The notes under the pieces were generated by a model. It saw only the letters and a program-made list of their open reading frames with translations, did not search any database and was not told where the DNA came from. DNA of 64,000 nt from Eubacteriales bacterium (GTDB lineage: Bacteria > Bacillota > Clostridia > Oscillospirales > Butyricicoccaceae), in contig JAUNSG010000003.1 of NCBI GenBank assembly GCA_030539335.1, positions 186,001-250,000 of the forward strand. The letters run 5' to 3'. Position 1 is the first letter of the stretch. Each line of letters begins with the position of its first letter. Below are positions 52,089 to 63,053 of this stretch, one piece after another. A program made the position numbers and the translations under genes.

Positions 52089-52598
52089 ATGAACGTGGGA
52101 GCATTAGAATTTGTAAGCATAGTCCCGTGGACAATTATTGTGCAGATCGTAAACCTGCTGCTGTTGTTCCTGCTGCTCAAACACTTTCTTTTCAAGCCGA
52201 TCCAGAACATCCTTGCCCAGCGCGAGTCCGAGATCCAGAAGGATTACGACGATGCAAGCAAGGCTTCCGCGGACGCAAAGGCGCTGCGCGAAGAGTACGA
52301 GAAGCGCATGGCAGACGCCAAGAGCGAGGCATCCCAGATCATAAAGGATGCCAACCGCAAGGCGCAGTCGCACGGTGAGGAGATCCTCCTCGACGCGCGC
52401 AACCAGGCGAACCGTATGCTGGAGAAGGCAGACGCAGAAATTGAACAGGAGAAGAAGAAGGCAATGAACGAGCTCAAGAACGAGATTTCGGGTATTGCCG
52501 TCGACATCGCCTCCAAGGTAGTCGAGCGTGAGATCGATGAAAAGGATCACGAAGCGCTGATCCAGGAGTTTATCAAGGGTGTAGGTGAGGCTTCATGA
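52089..52598 (+). CDS. atpF: ATP synthase F0 subunit b
   Basis: The 169-residue protein has one N-terminal membrane helix (IVPWTIIVQIVNLLLLFLLLKHFLF, about residues 10-34), followed by a long charged helix (RESEIQKDYDDASKASADAKALREEYEKRM) typical of the b-dimer stalk. It starts at 52089, with AAAGGAG four bases before; a GTG six bases later with better spacing is possible. The stop overlaps the atpH start by four bases. Confidence 0.96.
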   Translation: MNVGALEFVSIVPWTIIVQIVNLLLLFLLLKHFLFKPIQNILAQRESEIQKDYDDASKASADAKALREEYEKRMADAKSEASQIIKDANRKAQSHGEEILLDARNQANRMLEKADAEIEQEKKKAMNELKNEISGIAVDIASKVVEREIDEKDHEALIQEFIKGVGEAS

Positions 52599-53134
52599 CA
52601 GAGATTGCAAAAGCATACGGCGATACGCTGTACGATCTGGCAGTCGAAAGCGGTGAGGTCGAGCGCATGCTCGAAGAGATCAACACCCTGCGTCAGGCCT
52701 TTGAGGAGAATCCGCAGTTTATCACCCTCATGAACACCCCGACCATGTCCAAGGCAGAGCGTGTGGCGGTGGTTGAGGAGACATTCGGCGGAAAGCTTCA
52801 CATCTACCTGCTCAATTTCCTGAAGATTATTGCGGACAATGGGACCGCGCGCGAGTTTATCGACGCGGCGAAGGAGTTCCGCAGCCGGTATAACTGGGAA
52901 AACGGCATCGTTCAGGCGACGGTAATTTCTGCCGTTCCGCTTTCCGACGCCCAGGAATCCAGTCTGGTAGAAAAGCTCAATGCAGTGACCGGAAAGACCG
53001 TCCGACTGGACAAGAAGGTAAATCCGAGTTGTGTTGGCGGCGTCCGTCTGCTCATGGACGGCGTCCAGATGGATGGTACCGTTAAAAATAAGCTGGACGC
53101 GATCCGTACACGCCTGCTGGGCGTGCTCGCGTAA
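52595..53134 (+). CDS. atpH: ATP synthase F1 subunit delta
   Basis: The 179-residue protein has the OSCP/delta family order: helical N-terminal part (AKAYGDTLYDLAVESGEVERMLEEI) and C-terminal part with the ATVISAVPLSDAQESSLVEKLNAVTGKTVRLDKKVNPSCVGGVRL segment from about residue 110. It links F1 to the b stalk. Translation is coupled to atpF through an ATGA overlap, with GTAGGTGAGG upstream. Confidence 0.95.
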   Translation: MTEIAKAYGDTLYDLAVESGEVERMLEEINTLRQAFEENPQFITLMNTPTMSKAERVAVVEETFGGKLHIYLLNFLKIIADNGTAREFIDAAKEFRSRYNWENGIVQATVISAVPLSDAQESSLVEKLNAVTGKTVRLDKKVNPSCVGGVRLLMDGVQMDGTVKNKLDAIRTRLLGVLA

Positions 53135-54670
<1,536 letters not shown>

Positions 54671-54682
54671 GGGGGCTTTGAC

Positions 54683-55543
54683 ATGGGAGCCTCAATGAAG
54701 GATATTAAGCTGCGCATCAAAAGTGTGCAGAACACCATGCAGACCACCAAGGCCATGCAGCTTGTTGCTGCATCCAAGCTGAGACGTGCCCGCGACCGCA
54801 TTGAGCGCACGAGTGCGTATTTTCGGCTGATTCATGAGACTCTGTCGGATATTGCATCCAACGAAAAGGGCATCCGGTCGGACTTTATGGTTCCGCGCCA
54901 GCAGATCAATAAGATCTGCTATCTGGTGATCGCCGGCGACAGAGGCCTTGCGGGCGGATACAACTCCAATGTATTCAAGATGCTCGAGGCAAAAATGAAA
55001 CAGGATAACGTACCCGCATGCGTTATCCCGGTGGGCAAGCGCGCAGTGGAGTACTGCAAAAAGCGCGGCATGGAGATTTTGACTGAGAAGTATGCCATCG
55101 TCGAGGAAATCACCCCGGCGGATTGCGCAGAGGCTGCTCAGTATCTGGCACAGGAATTTCTGAATGGCAGGTTCGACCAGCTTCAGGTCGTATACACGCT
55201 GTTTAAGACCATGCTGAGCCAGACCCCTACGGTAATTCAGGTATTGCCGATCCCGACCGAAGAGCCGGCCGAGAAGGAGGCAGGACCGAGCGGTGTTACG
55301 CTGTATGAGCCGAGCCCGGAAGAGGTATTCGAGGCGATTGTCCCGGAGTATATTTCCGGTACGCTGTACGGCGCCATCAGCCAGTCCTGGACATCAGAGC
55401 TTGCGGCGCGCCGCAATGCAATGGATTCCGCGACCAAGAACGCGGGCGACATGATTGATGATCTGAGCCTGAAGTACAACCGTGCTCGTCAGGGCGCGAT
55501 TACGCAGGAAATTACCGAAATTGTAGCCGGTGCGGAACAGTAA
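54683..55543 (+). CDS. atpG: ATP synthase F1 subunit gamma
   Basis: The 286-residue protein has the conserved N-terminal helix MKDIKLRIKSVQNTMQTTKAMQLVAASKLRRAR and C-terminal helix ELAARRNAMDSATKNAGDMIDDLSLKYNRARQGAITQEITEIVAGA, which form the central shaft; between them lies the Rossmann-like domain (VIAGDRGLAGGYNSNVFK near 85). The start at 54683 has GGGGGCTTTG upstream. Standard length. Confidence 0.96.
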   Translation: MGASMKDIKLRIKSVQNTMQTTKAMQLVAASKLRRARDRIERTSAYFRLIHETLSDIASNEKGIRSDFMVPRQQINKICYLVIAGDRGLAGGYNSNVFKMLEAKMKQDNVPACVIPVGKRAVEYCKKRGMEILTEKYAIVEEITPADCAEAAQYLAQEFLNGRFDQLQVVYTLFKTMLSQTPTVIQVLPIPTEEPAEKEAGPSGVTLYEPSPEEVFEAIVPEYISGTLYGAISQSWTSELAARRNAMDSATKNAGDMIDDLSLKYNRARQGAITQEITEIVAGAEQ

Positions 55544-55562
55544 AATCCGGCTGCTTCACTGA

Positions 55563-56981
<1,419 letters not shown>

Positions 56982-56984
56982 GCC

Positions 56985-57248
56985 ATGAGTTTATTCCACC
57001 TTCAGATTGTCACCGCAGATGGCCTGTTTTATGACGGCAATGCGGAAAAAATATCGCTCCGCTCCATTGGCGGCGATGTTTGCATCATGGCCAATCACAT
57101 GAACTATGTGACGGCGCTGGGCAAGGGTGACTGCCGCGTCACCGATGGCGAGGGGACAACCCGCTCGGCACAGTGCAGCGGAGGCATGCTGGCGGTACAG
57201 AACAATGAGGTCCGTATTGTGGCATCCACCTTTGGCTGGGCAGAATAA
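56985..57248 (+). CDS. atpC: ATP synthase F1 subunit epsilon, short form
   Basis: The 87-residue protein comprises only the N-terminal beta-sandwich domain (LQIVTADGLFYDGNAEKISLRSIGGDVCIMANH). The C-terminal two-helix domain, present in typical 130-140 residue epsilons and able to brake ATP hydrolysis, is absent; the frame ends in TAA after STFGWAE with no trace of helices downstream. The gene lies three bases after atpD. The truncation may be natural, as short epsilons exist in some anaerobes. The terminator follows. Confidence 0.92.
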   Translation: MSLFHLQIVTADGLFYDGNAEKISLRSIGGDVCIMANHMNYVTALGKGDCRVTDGEGTTRSAQCSGGMLAVQNNEVRIVASTFGWAE

Positions 57249-57269
57249 CACAAGCACCAAATCAAACAT

Positions 57270-57304
57270 AACCGGTCGATCGTTGGGGTCGGCCGGTTTT
57301 CTTG
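57270..57304 (+). terminator. Terminator of the ATP synthase operon
   Basis: ACCGG-T-CGA pairs with TCG-G-CCGGT around a loop of about 9 bases, followed by TTTTCTTG. It lies some 20 bases after the atpC stop. Confidence 0.82.
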
Positions 57305-57345
57305 TGCGAATTTTCGACAAATTTGACCAGAAATGGCGCAAAAAC

Positions 57346-57375
57346 GTGACAAGTCGCACAGGAGTATGCTATAAT
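57346..57375 (+). promoter_or_regulatory. Promoter of zinc-ribbon/YARHG gene
   Basis: GTGACA (57346-57351) and TATAAT (57370-57375) are 18 bases apart, with an extended -10 TGC. The leader is about 130 bases long. Confidence 0.75.
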
Positions 57376-57435
57376 AACCGTATTATGGCGATGATATTCT
57401 GCATGGCTCCGGAACGGGCGGGATGCAGAGGGCCA

Positions 57436-57497
57436 CAGCTCCCGGCAAGAGCTGACGGCATTGCTTACATACGAACAGTTCAATCAACAGATGTAAG
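57436..57497 (+). promoter_or_regulatory. Leader hairpins before the zinc-ribbon gene
   Basis: CAGCTC (57436-57441) pairs with GAGCTG (57449-57454). CTTACAT (57464-57470) pairs with ATGTAAG (57491-57497), whose last bases adjoin the GGGAGG ribosome site. Formation of the second stem could affect access of ribosomes to that site. Function is inference. Confidence 0.4.
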
Positions 57498-57510
57498 GGA
57501 GGATCCGAAT

Positions 57511-58296
57511 ATGTATTGTAAAAACTGCGGTGCACAGATACCGGACGGCGCGGAATTCTGTGCGGCATGTGGTACGCATATCAAGACCAATTCCAATGCA
57601 CTCCGACCAACCTCCGTATCTCCGCCGCCGGCCGCGCCGCAGCACAGGCGGAACAACACGATTATTATCGGCGCCATCGCGGCGGTTGCGGTGGTATTGA
57701 TTGCAGCGATCGTCTGCTTTACCGTACTGACCCATGGAAAGCAGCAGGCACAGCTGGCACAGATCCAGGCCGAGGAGCAGCAGGCGGAACGCGAGGCAAA
57801 GGAAAAGAAGGAAGCGGAAGAAAAGGCCGCAGAGGAAGCCAAGCAGGAAGAGGAAGAGCAAAAGGCAAAGGAAGAGGAAGAGGCCAAAAAGGCGGAGGAA
57901 GAAGCGAAGGCAAAGGAAGAGGCCGAAGAGGAGTCCAAGAGCGAAGTTACCACCGTCAACAATTACTACTACTATAATACCGGCAATCCGTCGGATGATT
58001 ATTATACCTCTGTGACAAGTTCCGGCTATCTGTGGCCGACCGATACCCAGTACATTACCTCCTCGGACCTGAGCGGCCTGAGCAGGGATACGGTGGCGGC
58101 GATCCGGAATGAGATTTATGCCCGTCACGGCTATGCGTTCCAGCAGACGCGCTGGCAAAACTATTTTGCGGCAAAGAGCTGGTATTACCGGGATGAGAGC
58201 TGCACAGCTTCTACGGTTTCCTCCCGTTTAAGCTCAGTAGAACAGACCAACATTGATACGATTGTGAACTATGAGGAGTCTATGGGCTGGCGGTAA
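57511..58296 (+). CDS. Zinc-ribbon, coiled-coil, YARHG-domain membrane protein
   Basis: The 261-residue protein is modular. It starts with a zinc ribbon, MYCKNCGAQIPDGAEFCAACG (residues 1-21), then a transmembrane helix (IIIGAIAAVAVVLIAAIVCFTVL, about 51-73), a highly charged E/K/A coiled coil (about 78-145), a tyrosine-rich linker (NNYYYYNTG) and a C-terminal YARHG domain with NEIYARHGYAFQ near residue 200. The YARHG part would face outside. Function is unknown; the layout suggests an envelope-anchored binding protein. GGGAGGATCCG precedes the ATG at 57511. Confidence 0.82.
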   Translation: MYCKNCGAQIPDGAEFCAACGTHIKTNSNALRPTSVSPPPAAPQHRRNNTIIIGAIAAVAVVLIAAIVCFTVLTHGKQQAQLAQIQAEEQQAEREAKEKKEAEEKAAEEAKQEEEEQKAKEEEEAKKAEEEAKAKEEAEEESKSEVTTVNNYYYYNTGNPSDDYYTSVTSSGYLWPTDTQYITSSDLSGLSRDTVAAIRNEIYARHGYAFQQTRWQNYFAAKSWYYRDESCTASTVSSRLSSVEQTNIDTIVNYEESMGWR

Positions 58297-58396
58297 TACA
58301 GCCACCAACGACCGTGTAAAAGCGCAGTGCGCTGCGCAGGAATACTATTTTAATGAAAAGACAGAGATTATGTAATAATCCTGTGGGAGGTGCAAG

Positions 58397-59845
58397 ATGA
58401 AATTTATCAACATTGCAAGAATAGACGATGCCATTGGAGCGCTCAAAGACGTCTATTCTGCGCTGAGCGGATCGATGATTGGAGTCATTGTCCTTCTGGT
58501 TCTCGGTCTGCTGTTCTGTTTCCTGGGCTTCCGCCTTACACGATTTGTAAGTGCGATTGCCGGAGCAGTACTCGGAGGGGGACTGTGTGCCTTTGTCGCA
58601 TCGAGCTATTTGCCGGAGTCCATTGCCTCCATTGGCACGGTAGCGGCGGGTGTCATTGGCGCGCTGCTTGTGGCGTATTTGTTTTATCATATCAGCTATG
58701 CCGTGGTCTTTGTCATCTGTGCAGCCGCCGGCGGAGCGCTGGGCAGTGTCCCGGCCTTGGCGGTCGGTTCCGGTTCGGCGATCTTTTATGTGATTATCGC
58801 CGCGTGCGCGATTCTGTTTGGCGCGGCTGGTATCCTGTTCTTTAAGCCGGTGATGATTATTCTGACCGGCCTTGGCGGCATCGTTGCAGCGCCGCAGATC
58901 TTCTCGCTCGCCGGGATGGAAACCTCGATGACGATCAAGCTTCTGGCGGGGATTGTCCTGTCGGTTCTCGGTATGCTGATCCAGTTCCTCACCACGCGCG
59001 GACGCACCAAGCCGGGCTTCCGCAAGGCGAAGGCGGGGAAGGAAGAAGCGCCGCAGGGCGAGGACGGCGACGTCACCGAGCCGGTGGACGACGCGACCCG
59101 TCCGCTGAATACCGTAGCGGCAGACATCCAGTACGAAGAGATCGACGAGACACCGGAAGCGCCGCGTATGGTTGCGGATGATTTGAACGACGCGATGCGC
59201 CGCAAGGGCTTTGTCCGTTTCCTGATGGCGATTGCCCCGATTCTGATGCTGCTTTCGGCCGTCGCGGTGATCGTATTCCAGTCGGCCCATGTCGAGGTTG
59301 TCGTTATCTTTGCATTCCTGTGCTACGCCGCACGCCGGTACAAGCTGCTCAGCATTACCTTCCTCGCGATGTTTGGATACACGCTGTATAGCTGTTTCCC
59401 GCCGCTGGTGGATCAGAACCTTCCGGAGTTTGCGCTGTCCGCTCTTTCCTGCCTGATGTTCCTGGTCCTGACGACGTCGATGCTCCGCATGGACCGCAAG
59501 TCGCATCCGAAGAAGCGGATCCGCCGCGTCCCGGTCGAACAGGCCGCTGACTCGTTGGAGGAAACCCGTCCGCTGAATGCAGATGAGGTCGCCGATGTGA
59601 TGCAGGAGACGCAGACAGATGGAGAGATGACCGAGCTTATGGGAACCCGTTCGCTGGAGGACGACGATACCAAGACCTTTGCTGCGGGTGTGCCGGAGGA
59701 TTTCCGTCAGACGCAGGAGGCCATCTTTGGCAGTGCAGCGTTCCATGAAGACGATGACATGGCCGCCGAGCCGGATGCTGCCGTCGATCTGAATTCGGTT
59801 GCAGAGGATGTCGATGAGGCGCTGGGCGATACCCGCACCATCTAA
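58397..59845 (+). CDS. Polytopic membrane protein (DUF4203-like) with TRPLN repeats
   Basis: The 482-residue protein has six to seven N-terminal helices (about residues 25-195, e.g. VIVLLVLGLLFCFLGFRLTRFV), a cytoplasmic acidic linker with DDATRPLNTVAADIQYEE, a second cluster of three or four helices (about 275-370), and an acidic C-terminal tail. The first part resembles the DUF4203/TMEM198-type fold. The TRPLN motif repeats (about residues 234 and 392) and the end reads GDTRTI. GGGAGGTGCAAG lies before the ATG. Function is unknown. Confidence 0.7.
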   Translation: MKFINIARIDDAIGALKDVYSALSGSMIGVIVLLVLGLLFCFLGFRLTRFVSAIAGAVLGGGLCAFVASSYLPESIASIGTVAAGVIGALLVAYLFYHISYAVVFVICAAAGGALGSVPALAVGSGSAIFYVIIAACAILFGAAGILFFKPVMIILTGLGGIVAAPQIFSLAGMETSMTIKLLAGIVLSVLGMLIQFLTTRGRTKPGFRKAKAGKEEAPQGEDGDVTEPVDDATRPLNTVAADIQYEEIDETPEAPRMVADDLNDAMRRKGFVRFLMAIAPILMLLSAVAVIVFQSAHVEVVVIFAFLCYAARRYKLLSITFLAMFGYTLYSCFPPLVDQNLPEFALSALSCLMFLVLTTSMLRMDRKSHPKKRIRRVPVEQAADSLEETRPLNADEVADVMQETQTDGEMTELMGTRSLEDDDTKTFAAGVPEDFRQTQEAIFGSAAFHEDDDMAAEPDAAVDLNSVAEDVDEALGDTRTI

Positions 59846-59873
59846 ACCGGAGCGTTCGGAAAAAAGAGAATCC

Positions 59874-59912
59874 ATGACCTGCTGAGGCGCCCGCTTCGGC
59901 AGGTCATTTTTT
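59874..59912 (+). terminator. Terminator after the polytopic membrane protein gene
   Basis: ATGACCTGC pairs with GCAGGTCAT around a 16-base loop, followed by TTTTT. It separates the gene from panE. Confidence 0.85.
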
Positions 59913-59947
59913 CCGGCGATGTAGGAATTTTCTTTTTCTCCCATTCG

Positions 59948-59956
59948 TGTTATACT
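59948..59956 (+). promoter_or_regulatory. Extended -10 element of panE
   Basis: TGT-TATACT (59948-59956) is a good extended -10. No convincing -35 is seen 17 bases upstream (TTTTCT). The panE start follows 34 bases later. Confidence 0.55.
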
Positions 59957-59989
59957 ATAAAAATGGAAAAGGGAAGGGAGCACAGAAAG

Positions 59990-60940
59990 ATGGAACTTTT
60001 GTTGATTGGCGCCGGTGCGATCGGCGTGGCATTGGCCGCCGGATTGGCGGACGAAGGGCATCATATGACCATTTTGGCACGGGAGGATACCAGACGGGCG
60101 ATCGACTCGGATGGAGTGCACCGCACGGGATTGTTTGCAGAAAAACACATTCCGGCGGGGGTTGTAACGACGGTCTCAGACTATGCGGCGCTGCCGCAGG
60201 GCGCGTTTGACTTTGTGTTGATCAGCGCCAAGACGATGGCAAATGAGGAAATCAGCGACAAGCTGAACGAGCACCGCGGCTGCCTGAAGGAAGGCGGGAA
60301 GCTGGTGCTGTTCCAGAACGGCTGGGGAAATGACGCGTGGTACCGCCGCTATTTTTCCGAGGAGCAGGTGTGCTCTGCTCGGGTCATCACCGGTTTCCGC
60401 CGGGAGACGCGCAGCCACAGTGTCGTCACCGTACATACACAGCCGCTGCTGTTGGGATCGCTGTACGGCTGTGATCCCACACCGCTGGAGCCGCTGGCGC
60501 AGGCCATCGATCGTTCGGGCATCCCGTGTGAGACGAGTGATACCGTGGCAGAGGCTTTGTGGGCAAAGATGCTGTACAACTGTACGCTCAATCCGCTGGG
60601 CGCGATTCTGCATGTGCCGTATGGCGCCCTGTGTGAGAAGGACGAAACGGTTGCCATCATGAACGATCTGATTGACGAGGAATTCGCCGTCATGCATGCG
60701 GCGGGCTACCGGACGTTTTGGGAGACACCGGAGGAATATCGGGAGGTCTTTTACGGGAAACTGGTCCCGGATACCTATGCGCACTGCTCGTCCACCCTGC
60801 AGGACCTGGAGGGAAAGCGCAAGACGGAGATTGCGACCCTGACCGGGTGCATTTTGTCGCTGGCGAAGGAGCACGGTGTTCCGGTTCCGGTCAGTACGGT
60901 CATTTACCGGATGATCCGGGGGCTGGAAGCGCAGTTTTAA
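59990..60940 (+). CDS. panE: 2-dehydropantoate 2-reductase (ketopantoate reductase)
   Basis: The 316-residue protein starts MELLLIGAGAIGVALAAGLADEGH, the NADPH-binding Rossmann motif, and has the AKMLYNCTLNPLGAILHVPYG segment near residue 195, with the catalytic lysine in the ALWAKMLYN stretch, and an ending KRKTEIATLTGC near 280. It reduces ketopantoate to pantoate for coenzyme A synthesis. AAGGGAG is ten bases upstream of the ATG at 59990; an earlier in-frame start is rejected. Relatives acting on other 2-keto acids exist, so the symbol is likely but not certain. Confidence 0.85.
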   Translation: MELLLIGAGAIGVALAAGLADEGHHMTILAREDTRRAIDSDGVHRTGLFAEKHIPAGVVTTVSDYAALPQGAFDFVLISAKTMANEEISDKLNEHRGCLKEGGKLVLFQNGWGNDAWYRRYFSEEQVCSARVITGFRRETRSHSVVTVHTQPLLLGSLYGCDPTPLEPLAQAIDRSGIPCETSDTVAEALWAKMLYNCTLNPLGAILHVPYGALCEKDETVAIMNDLIDEEFAVMHAAGYRTFWETPEEYREVFYGKLVPDTYAHCSSTLQDLEGKRKTEIATLTGCILSLAKEHGVPVPVSTVIYRMIRGLEAQF

Positions 60941-60960
60941 GGCGGATTTTGTCCAAAAGT

Positions 60961-60989
60961 TTGACGAAAACCTCTTTTTGCGCTATACT
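60961..60989 (+). promoter_or_regulatory. Promoter of the topoisomerase pair
   Basis: TTGACG (60961-60966) and TATACT (60984-60989) are 17 bases apart, 42 bases before the first gene of the pair. Confidence 0.78.
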
Positions 60990-61030
60990 GACAAGGACTC
61001 ATGCCGAAAAAGTTTTAGGAGACGCGATTC

Positions 61031-63022
61031 ATGAAACGATCGAAGGAATATGGAAACGAAAGCATATCCGCTCTGAAAGGGGCGGATCGTGTGCGCAAGC
61101 GTCCGGGTGTCATTTTTGGCTCGGACGGTCTGGAGGGCTGTGAGCACTCGGTATTCGAGATCCTCTCCAACTCCATCGACGAGGCACGCGAGGGCTATGG
61201 TGATGTGATCACTGTGACACGCTTTCGTGATTACTCCATCGAGGTGGAGGATCACGGACGCGGCATTCCGGTGGATTACAATTCCAATGAAAAACGATAT
61301 AACTGGGAGCTTGTCTTTTGCGAGCTGTATGCGGGCGGAAAGTACCGCACGAATGACGGTGAAAATTATGAGTTTTCACTCGGCCTGAACGGCTTGGGCA
61401 CCTGTGCGACGCAGTATGCATCGGAGTACATGGATGTCACAGTGCGGCGGGATGGTTATGAGTACACGCTGCATTTTGAGAAGGGCGAAAATGAAACCGG
61501 GGTCAAGGCGGGATTCCGACGGAAGAAGACGACGGAAAAACAGACCGGAACTATCATCCGCTGGCGGCCGGATCTGGAGGTCTTCACCGACATCGCCATC
61601 CCGGTCGAATATTATCGGGATGTGCTCAAGCGGCAGGCGGTGGTCAATCCCCATCTGCGTTTTGTGCTGAAAAACGAGACCGAAGACGGTTTTGAAACCG
61701 AAGAATTTTATTATGAAAATGGCATCACGGACTATGTCGCGGAGATCGCGGGCGAACAGGGACTGACCTCGGTGCAGTCGCTCTCCTCCGAGCGCCGCGG
61801 CCGGGACCGCAAGGATAAGCCGGAATACAAGGTGCTGATGAACTGCGCGTTCTGCTTTTCCTCCTCGGTCTCCCGCGCGGAGTATTACCACAACTCATCG
61901 TGGCTGGAGCACGGCGGTGCGCCGGAAAAGGCGGTGCGCTCGGCGTTTGTCTCCGCGATTGATGCCTATCTGAAGCAGATCGGCAAATACAACAAAAACG
62001 AAAGCCGCATTTCCATTCAGGATATTTCAGACAGCCTGATTCTGGTGACCAACTGTTTTTCGACGTACACATCGTACGAAAACCAGACGAAAAAGTCCAT
62101 TACCAATAAATTCATTCAGGAAGCGATGACGGAGTTTTTGCGCTCCGGTCTGGAAATCTACTTCATTGAGAACAAGGCGGAGGCGGACAAGATCGCCGAG
62201 CAGGTGCTGATTAACAAGCGTTCGCGCGAACAGGCGGAGCGTGCCCGGCTGAACATCCGAAAAAAGCTCTCCGGCAATCTGGATATGGCGAACCGCGTAC
62301 AGAAATTCGTCGACTGCCGGACGAAGGATGTCACGCGACGCGAACTGTATATCGTGGAGGGCGATTCCGCTCTCGGTTCCTGTAAGCAGGGGCGCGATTC
62401 CGAGTTTCAGGCGATCATGCCGGTGCGCGGCAAGATCCTCAACTGCCTCAAGGCGGATTATGAGAAGATCTTCAAAAACGATATCATTACCGACCTGCTG
62501 CGCGTGCTCGGCTGCGGCGTCGAGGTGCGCACAAAGGCGACCAAGGATTTGTCCAACTTTGATTTGAACAACCTGCGCTGGAACAAAGTCATTATCTGTA
62601 CGGATGCCGATGTGGACGGCTTCCAGATTCGCACCCTGATCCTCACGATGTTGTATCGGCTGGTGCCGACCCTGATCGAACAAGGATTCGTGTATATCGC
62701 AGAGTCCCCGCTGTACGAGATCAACTGCAAAAACGACACCTATTTTGCGTTTGATGAGAGCGAGAAGACCGCGATTTTACGCAAACTGGAAGGTAAAAAA
62801 TACACCATTCAGCGCTCGAAGGGCCTGGGTGAGAACGAAGCCGAGATGATGTGGGAGACCACGATGAATCCGGAGACACGGCGGCTGATCCGCGTGACGC
62901 CGGAGGATGTCAGCCCGACGCGGGAGATGTTTGATCTGCTGCTGGGTGACAATCTGGCGGGACGGAAGGAATATATTGCGGAGAACGGCTGGCAGTATCT
63001 CGATGTCGCCGATATCTCTTAA
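61031..63022 (+). CDS. Divergent type IIA topoisomerase B subunit (ParE/GyrB-like)
   Basis: The 663-residue protein has a GHKL ATPase start with RVRKRPGVIFGSDGLEGCEHSVFEILSNSIDEA and DHGRGIPV near residue 75, and a TOPRIM domain with YIVEGDSALGSCKQGRDSEFQAIMPVRGKILN near 440 and CTDADVDGFQIRTLIL near 530. The ATP lid reads LGLNGLGTCATQYAS, unlike the GGLHGVGxSVVNALS of standard GyrB/ParE. It would form a tetramer with the partner gene downstream to pass one DNA duplex through another. GTTTTAGGAGACG lies before the ATG. Confidence 0.88.
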   Translation: MKRSKEYGNESISALKGADRVRKRPGVIFGSDGLEGCEHSVFEILSNSIDEAREGYGDVITVTRFRDYSIEVEDHGRGIPVDYNSNEKRYNWELVFCELYAGGKYRTNDGENYEFSLGLNGLGTCATQYASEYMDVTVRRDGYEYTLHFEKGENETGVKAGFRRKKTTEKQTGTIIRWRPDLEVFTDIAIPVEYYRDVLKRQAVVNPHLRFVLKNETEDGFETEEFYYENGITDYVAEIAGEQGLTSVQSLSSERRGRDRKDKPEYKVLMNCAFCFSSSVSRAEYYHNSSWLEHGGAPEKAVRSAFVSAIDAYLKQIGKYNKNESRISIQDISDSLILVTNCFSTYTSYENQTKKSITNKFIQEAMTEFLRSGLEIYFIENKAEADKIAEQVLINKRSREQAERARLNIRKKLSGNLDMANRVQKFVDCRTKDVTRRELYIVEGDSALGSCKQGRDSEFQAIMPVRGKILNCLKADYEKIFKNDIITDLLRVLGCGVEVRTKATKDLSNFDLNNLRWNKVIICTDADVDGFQIRTLILTMLYRLVPTLIEQGFVYIAESPLYEINCKNDTYFAFDESEKTAILRKLEGKKYTIQRSKGLGENEAEMMWETTMNPETRRLIRVTPEDVSPTREMFDLLLGDNLAGRKEYIAENGWQYLDVADIS

Positions 63023-63053
63023 TTGGAAGTAATACGAAGAAGAAAGGTGCTTT

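Noticed and set aside
57127..57510. Upstream extension of the zinc-ribbon protein frame
   Set aside because: It overlaps atpC, the operon terminator and the promoter; the zinc ribbon begins exactly at the ATG at 57511.
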